Positions 60,703-64,000 of a stretch of 64,000 nucleotides of DNA are shown piece after piece; position 1 is the stretch's first letter; each line of letters begins with the position of its first letter. Source of the stretch: Pseudomonas sp. ok272 (GTDB lineage: Bacteria > Pseudomonadota > Gammaproteobacteria > Pseudomonadales > Pseudomonadaceae); assembly GCF_900109995.1 (NCBI RefSeq), contig NZ_FOCB01000002.1, forward strand, positions 352,981 to 416,980, given 5' to 3'. The translations under genes and the position numbers were made by a program. The notes below the pieces were generated by a model that was given only the letters and a program-made list of their open reading frames with translations, had not been told where the DNA came from and ran no database searches.

Positions 60703-61136
60703 TTGACACAATCAAGACATTTTCAATGATGATACTGATGGGCGCAGCAATCAGATTTGCTTCTGATTGGATTGACTCATCTTACATTCTGAGATTTCTT
60801 GATAGCAACTTGATAAACCTGCAAATTGCACTGCTTGCAATAAACACGACAACTGCAGGGGTTGTGCTGAGTAGAATGAGAGAGCTAATAGATAAGACTG
60901 GTGCAAATTTTAATTTGACAATAACCGCCTTTAGAAAATCCACATACGAGCAAATATTCCTTATATTCAGCTCCATCACGCTCCTGACTTTGATCAATTC
61001 AACTATATTCACCGGCAATGTGCCTCACTCAAAAACAGCACTAGAGTGCCTGCTTATCTCTGTATTTTTGGCGAGCCTTTACAATCTATATGACAATGCT
61101 AAATCGATATTTGTAATTATAGGCTATCGAGGGTAA
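60699..61136 (+). CDS. RexB-like membrane protein candidate
   Basis: The 145-aa protein has four hydrophobic segments (about residues 5-25, 36-58, 82-104 and 111-140) with a charged loop between the second and third, ending ASLYNLYDNAKSIFVIIGYRG. The start is GTG at 60699 overlapping the previous stop, with GAGAGG 8 bases upstream, so the pair is tightly coupled. Lambda RexB is 144 aa with four helices. In lambda, RexA activates RexB to depolarise the membrane when another phage infects. A similar effector role is proposed here, not shown. The AT-rich composition continues from the first gene and ends with this gene. Confidence 0.65.
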   Translation: MIDTIKTFSMMILMGAAIRFASDWIDSSYILRFLDSNLINLQIALLAINTTTAGVVLSRMRELIDKTGANFNLTITAFRKSTYEQIFLIFSSITLLTLINSTIFTGNVPHSKTALECLLISVFLASLYNLYDNAKSIFVIIGYRG

Positions 61137-61173
61137 TCCGCCCGATAAAACTATAAGACTCTTGCTTTGTTCC

Positions 61174-61200
61174 AAGCCCGGCCCAGCGCCGGGCTTCTTG
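61174..61200 (+). terminator. Terminator after the Rex-like pair
   Basis: AAGCCCGGC/GCCGGGCTT arms are followed by CTTGTTT on the plus strand, 37 bases after the membrane protein stop. It would end the lysogenic transcript. Confidence 0.72.
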
Positions 61201-61277
61201 TTTCTGCCTGTCACGCCTTCGTCACACCAGCCCAGCACAATGTGGTCAGCCAAATTGATTTGGTCCCATCTGCAGAG

Positions 61278-61300
61278 AGCCCGCCATTCGCGGGCTTTCT
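61278..61300 (+). terminator. Second hairpin of tandem array
   Basis: AGCCCGC/GCGGGCT arms followed by TTCTCG, about 100 bases after the first hairpin. Bases 61137-61408 hold no gene that I can support. Confidence 0.5.
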
Positions 61301-61374
61301 CGTATCTGCGACACCCTTTTCACGAATCAGTCACGGGATGAGGCGCAGATTGCCCCTACTCCTTACATCCCTTG

Positions 61375-61400
61375 GCCCGCCCACAAGCGGGCTTCTTTTT
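61375..61400 (+). terminator. Third hairpin of tandem array
   Basis: GCCCGC/GCGGGC arms followed by TTCTTTTT on the plus strand. It abuts the end of the leftward gene at 61409 and may be a second barrier between the two units. Confidence 0.6.
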
Positions 61401-61408
61401 GCCTCGGA

Positions 61409-61702
61409 TCAATGCAGAGCCTTCGCCTTCGCTGAGCTCCTGGTCCGAGTAGTCTTCGCCGGGTTGACCAGCGAAGCATCAAGACTGCCCTCCTCTCCGT
61501 CCTTTGCCGGAACAAGCGTCACCCCGGTGACTGCGACTGCAAGTCCGGGCAATGCCGTTTTAGGTCGTCCCTCCTGTGCAACACTGGTGCCGGTCGCACT
61601 GAAGTGCACGGTCAAGCCCCAGTACCCCGTATGGATATTCTGGTCGCGTAAAAGCGCGATGATGAGATCGTGCATCGGAAACGTTCGCTCCGTGGCTGCC
61701 AT
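61409..61702 (-). CDS. Small hypothetical phage protein
   Basis: The 97-aa product starts MAATERTFPMHDLIIALL and contains TGYWGLTVHFSATGT and PGLAVAVTGVTLVPA. GAGAGG lies 9 bases before the ATG at 61702; the frame's first codon is a TTG at 61717. Homologues seem frequent in Pseudomonas phages. Its function is unknown. It is divergent from the 61843 gene. Confidence 0.62.
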   Translation of the reverse strand: MAATERTFPMHDLIIALLRDQNIHTGYWGLTVHFSATGTSVAQEGRPKTALPGLAVAVTGVTLVPAKDGEEGSLDASLVNPAKTTRTRSSAKAKALH

Positions 61703-61842
61703 AACCCTGCCTCTCAATTAAACGATAACAATCTGGAAGAGTAGGACACCTCTGTGGTTGGCGCCCGCGCGTGCAGCTTGCCCGTCGTCTGCAGAGCACT
61801 CCATGGGCTACGCTTTCCACTCCCTCAAGCGGAGATGAAGCC

Positions 61843-62061
61843 ATGCCCTCCCCCGAATACTCCCTTCCTGATGTTCTTGAGCGCCTGTATGACAACCAGC
61901 TTGCCCTGGAGGCAGCACTGATGGAGCTGACCCTGCTTGTCGAGAGCCAAGGCCATGCTGAGGCCGGTGAGAACGTGCGTGGCGCACTGGAAGTGATCGG
62001 CGAGAACGCCGGGCATATCAAGCAGGGCCTGGCGAGGCTGAGGGTTCAGGAATCTGAGTGA
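61843..62061 (+). CDS. Small phage protein, intact paralogue of the 23671 copy
   Basis: The 72-aa helical product has NQLALEAALMELTLLVESQG and GENVRGALEVIGENAGHI. GGAG lies 9 bases before the ATG at 61843. A close relative at 23671-23873 is frameshifted. The GGCTACGCT upstream sequence is shared with that copy. The function is unknown. Confidence 0.68.
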   Translation: MPSPEYSLPDVLERLYDNQLALEAALMELTLLVESQGHAEAGENVRGALEVIGENAGHIKQGLARLRVQESE

Positions 62062-62136
62062 GGCAGGTACCGAAAAACCTGCCAGTGCCCTGCCTCGGGC
62101 CGGGGCACTCACTTATGTCCCGCCCTGCAGATCCTA

Positions 62137-62886
62137 TTAATCAACCCTTATCACGAACCCCTTTAGACGCTGCTTTGTTCTCAGCTCGCCAATCATGCTG
62201 TCAGCCATTGCTCGATCAGCAAAAGGACCAACAAATACGCGGATCTTGCCGTCTTTGGTGGTTACATAAGAGGTAAACCCATCAGCGGCTATTGCCTGCT
62301 GAAGATTTTCTGCCTGGACCGCATCGCTCATAGATGCAACCTGAACAGCCCATTTAGAAACTTTTACGGTAGCAGGCGCAGTCTTTGCGACCTGGGCGGA
62401 CTTCGCAGCCTTGCGTACCTCTGACTTTGATAGCGTCGTGACTGGCGGGTCTTCTTTTGCTGGCTCTGCTTTTGCTGGCGCGAGCCTGGGCTCACACCTC
62501 CCAACCCAATAAATATCGTTAAAGTATGATTTTCCTGAAGTATTTATTTCGGCATTCTGCCCCTCCTCAAGAGTGACGTAGCTGACTCCAACCGTGCCTT
62601 TTTTGGAGTAATTGAAACTCGCCACAAATCGCTTGAAGCCTGTGAATCCTCCAAGCGAGTTTTTTGAGTTGACCTCTCCACAAAGCACGCCGTAGTGCGC
62701 ATCGCCAATGACCTTCTCTTCCACCATGAAAACACGCTGAAATTTCGCTGAATCAGGATCCTTGAGGGTTGAGGCGACCATGTCTTGGCCCTTATCTACC
62801 GCCATATCTTGAGTAACGTCGCAACCGGCCAGCGCTACCAGCACCACGCCAGCAGCGAAAATCCTCGGACACAAATAAAACTCCAT
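62137..62886 (-). CDS. SPOR-domain lipoprotein encoded by prophage
   Basis: The 249-aa protein has a lipoprotein signal with lipobox ALAGC near residue 22. A middle part (about 25-130) carries two cysteines, then comes an Ala/Lys/Pro linker and a C-terminal SPOR domain (about 175-249, KWAVQVASMSDAVQAENLQQ and RVFVGPFADRAMADSMIGEL). SPOR domains bind denuded glycan strands at division septa. A phage-borne envelope protein of this kind is unusual; it may alter the host envelope or division in the lysogen. The middle domain resembles host lipoproteins, so it may have been captured from a host. Confidence 0.75.
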   Translation of the reverse strand: MEFYLCPRIFAAGVVLVALAGCDVTQDMAVDKGQDMVASTLKDPDSAKFQRVFMVEEKVIGDAHYGVLCGEVNSKNSLGGFTGFKRFVASFNYSKKGTVGVSYVTLEEGQNAEINTSGKSYFNDIYWVGRCEPRLAPAKAEPAKEDPPVTTLSKSEVRKAAKSAQVAKTAPATVKVSKWAVQVASMSDAVQAENLQQAIAADGFTSYVTTKDGKIRVFVGPFADRAMADSMIGELRTKQRLKGFVIRVD

Positions 62887-62978
62887 TTAAGCCACTCGCA
62901 AAACCTGTAATGGGTAGGCCCGCAGGATACCAGCCCGCGCCAACCCTAAGGCCGTCAAACGCGGGCTTTTGTTTTTCA

Positions 62979-63293
62979 TCAGAAAGGCGCTGGCTCTTCT
63001 TCAGACTCGAACTCCGGCACACCCCTCGCGACGCCCTCCGCCTCCTGCTGCTCCCACCTCACTGTGACGCTACCGTCGTCGTTAAGCGTGAGTTCGAGCT
63101 CATCCGTGTCGGCAATGACACCAAGCACTTCGTCCCACTCCCGATCGCCATCCGCATCCAAGCGATGGATCGTTACCCAGCGCTGAAGCTGTGCAATTGG
63201 GTGATTGATCATCTCGGATACCCGCAGGCTGAGCCTTTCCATGCCTGACGCTACCGCTCTCAACTCTTCTTTTTGGATCTGCTGAACGTCCAT
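62979..63293 (-). CDS. DUF1654 family protein, LexA- and CI-linked promoter
   Basis: The 104-aa product has the DUF1654 core: SGMERLSLRVSEMINHPIAQ, DREWDEVLGVIADTDELEL and NDDGSVTVRW. The ATG at 63293 has GAGGG 5 bases upstream; an ATG at 63305 is also in frame. DUF1654 proteins are largely confined to Pseudomonas and its phages, with unknown function. The promoter has a consensus LexA site and a CI-type operator, so it should be induced by DNA damage. Confidence 0.72.
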   Translation of the reverse strand: MDVQQIQKEELRAVASGMERLSLRVSEMINHPIAQLQRWVTIHRLDADGDREWDEVLGVIADTDELELTLNDDGSVTVRWEQQEAEGVARGVPEFESEEEPAPF

Positions 63294-63312
63294 CTTCGCC
63301 CTCATCTGACAA

Positions 63313-63328
63313 CTGTATATCTATACAG
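63313..63328. promoter_or_regulatory. LexA (SOS) box
   Basis: CTGTATATCTATACAG matches the LexA consensus CTGT-N8-ACAG with a near-perfect AT centre. It lies 20 bases upstream of the DUF1654 ATG at 63293, between its -10 and start. Confidence 0.82.
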
Positions 63329-63337
63329 CACATCAAA

Positions 63338-63343
63338 ATCATA
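63338..63343 (-). promoter_or_regulatory. -10 element for DUF1654 gene
   Basis: On the minus strand GCGCTATGATTTT gives TATGAT, overlapping the operator at 63341-63355, and closely resembles the PR-like -10 (TTGCTATGATATT). Confidence 0.6.
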
Positions 63344-63355
63344 GCGCAGTGCTAA
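63341..63355. promoter_or_regulatory. CI-type operator over DUF1654 promoter
   Basis: ATAGC-GCAGT-GCTAA differs from the TTAGC-N5-GCTAA consensus at one base and overlaps the leftward -10 element. Confidence 0.65.
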
Positions 63356-63423
63356 GTCCTCCGTAAAGGCCATTACACACCCACCAGTCCGGCGCCTTGG
63401 CTGACACATAAAGTCGACCATAT

Positions 63424-63483
63424 TTCGCTAACAGCTAATTTATTTAGCTCAAAGCTATTGACTCAACTTTAGCGCAGGGCTAA
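63424..63483. promoter_or_regulatory. OL-like operator cluster (three 15-bp sites)
   Basis: Three further sites of the TTAGC-N5-GCTAA type: 63424-63438 (one mismatch), 63444-63458 (one mismatch) and 63469-63483 (perfect). Centres are 20 and 25 bases apart. The last overlaps the -10 of the rightward promoter. Confidence 0.8.
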
Positions 63484-63486
63484 ATT
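63458..63486 (+). promoter_or_regulatory. PL-like promoter
   Basis: TTGACT (63458-63463) and TAAATT (63481-63486) are 17 bases apart on the plus strand, and operators cover both ends. It should drive rightward early genes and be silent in the lysogen. Confidence 0.72.
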
Positions 63487-63545
63487 AACTCCATCGCAGC
63501 AACACACACCCACTGCGAAGGCCGAGAAGCCTCGGGCAACCGGAA

Positions 63546-63558
63546 CGCTCTTTAACAA
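63546..63558 (+). promoter_or_regulatory. boxA antitermination element
   Basis: CGCTCTTTAACAA matches the boxA consensus of rRNA leaders (TGCTCTTTAACA) and extends lambda nut boxA (CGCTCTTA). It lies 60 bases after the -10 of the PL-like promoter, where a nut site is expected. Confidence 0.65.
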
Positions 63559-63596
63559 CCCAATCGTAGAAAGCTTCTGGATCAGCCAGGCATTGA

Positions 63597-63630
63597 CGTA
63601 CCAGGCGTGGGCGACTCCCACCTAGGTACG
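63597..63630 (+). repeat. Leader hairpin after boxA
   Basis: Outer arms CGTACC/GGTACG and inner arms GTGGG/CCCAC form a long hairpin with the loop CGACT, 38 bases downstream of boxA. Confidence 0.55.
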
Positions 63631-63876
63631 CCGTATTGCTCGGCCCCAGCAGCCAAACCGTAAACGTATGGAAAGAAATCATCGCCCAGTCCGCAGGTGG
63701 CGAATAACAGCGGCCAGGAACACCCGTTGAGCAGATGCGCCCGGCAAGCCGACGCAGCGGTGAGACACGACATTCGATTCAAGCCAGCGACCGACGCCAG
63801 TAGCGGGTCACGGTGGAAAGCATCACTGAGCAGCCTTCTCGCGAGGGCTGCTTGGGATGACAACCGGGAGTCACAA

Positions 63877-64000
63877 ATGAGCGAGTTCAACTACGACTTA
63901 GCCAAAGCGTCGTTTCCCAGCTTCGGCGATTACGCGCTGATCGAGATGAAGCGTCACGGCGTTCCGAACGAGATCTACACGCACAAGGTGGTCGGCACCT
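63877..64000 (+). CDS. Partial early phage protein at window end
   Basis: GGGAG lies 7 bases before the ATG. The first 41 codons read MSEFNYDLAKASFPSFGDYA and onward with no stop before the window ends. It is the first gene of the rightward PL-like operon, which should lead on to recombination genes and integrase. I do not recognise the family. Confidence 0.65.
   Translation, partial: MSEFNYDLAKASFPSFGDYALIEMKRHGVPNEIYTHKVVGT

Larger units (their letters stand above)
63487..63876 (+). other. Structured untranslated leader of the PL-like transcript
   Basis: About 390 bases separate the promoter from the first supported gene. The stretch has a CCGAG/CTCGG hairpin near 63522-63536, a boxA-like element, a strong hairpin at 63597-63630 and a GCAGCC/GGCTGC hairpin near 63831-63852. 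A 20-codon frame starting MERNHRPVRRW at 63669 lacks a ribosome site. I see no larger gene. Confidence 0.5.

Noticed and set aside
61167..61721. 184-codon plus-strand frame across the tandem hairpins
   Set aside because: It crosses two hairpins and overlaps the better-supported minus-strand gene at 61409-61702.
63582..63890. 102-codon minus-strand frame in the PL-like leader
   Set aside because: It runs against the promoter and leader, has no ribosome site, and ends at structured RNA; the sequence is better explained as leader.

Overview
The window looks like a Pseudomonas chromosome, probably of the fluorescens group. The coding is GC-rich, the prophage genes are of types common in Pseudomonas (DUF1654, DUF2280, DUF4055), and a proline tRNA 3' end is used as the phage attachment site. 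It divides near 23.4 kb into a chromosomal catabolic region on the left and a lambda-type siphophage prophage on the right, which runs off the window end.

0-23.1 kb, chromosome. A radical-SAM sulfatase maturase (91-1359) faces a leftward block: acyl-CoA ligase, a 38-codon SDR remnant, an MMPL/RND transporter, a YCF48-like periplasmic protein, a DUF1329 protein, a DUF1302 protein and a thiolase. A LuxR-family ATPase regulator (LAL type) and an AraC regulator follow. A rightward operon comes next: PCBER/NmrA-like reductase, acyl-CoA dehydrogenase, saccharopine-dehydrogenase-like oxidoreductase, second acyl-CoA ligase, second thiolase, SDR and a small membrane protein. Together these suggest uptake or export of a hydrophobic acid, CoA activation, oxidation and thiolytic cleavage. 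The substrate cannot be read from sequence.

23.4-58 kb, prophage late, packaging and replication genes, nearly all leftward. The left boundary (attL) is the displaced 3' part of tRNA-Pro(GGG). From left to right come lysis genes (Rz1/Rz-like spanins, lambda R-like endolysin), tail fibre with S74 chaperone, gpJ, gpI, a block of small accessory genes on both strands, gpK, gpL, gpM, tape measure, a G/GT pair with a GGGAAAC slippery site, tail tube, connectors, capsid, scaffold, head morphogenesis, portal, TerL and TerS. Further right are small early/late genes, NinG, DUF1367, Ea22-like, DnaC-like and a replication initiator.

58-64 kb, immunity region. A Cro-like gene (leftward) and an S24 CI-type repressor (rightward) flank three copies of a 15-bp operator, TTAGC-N5-GCTAA. 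Four more copies lie at 63.34-63.48 kb, over a rightward promoter (PL-like) and the leftward promoter of a DUF1654 gene that also carries a consensus LexA box. Between CI and the distal operators sits an AT-rich overlapping gene pair encoding a 284-aa soluble and a 145-aa membrane protein. This matches the position, sizes and topology of lambda rexA/rexB without obvious sequence identity, and it is the best candidate for an undescribed system. A PL-like transcript with a boxA element and a structured leader leads to a partial early gene at the window end. Integrase and attR should lie beyond it.
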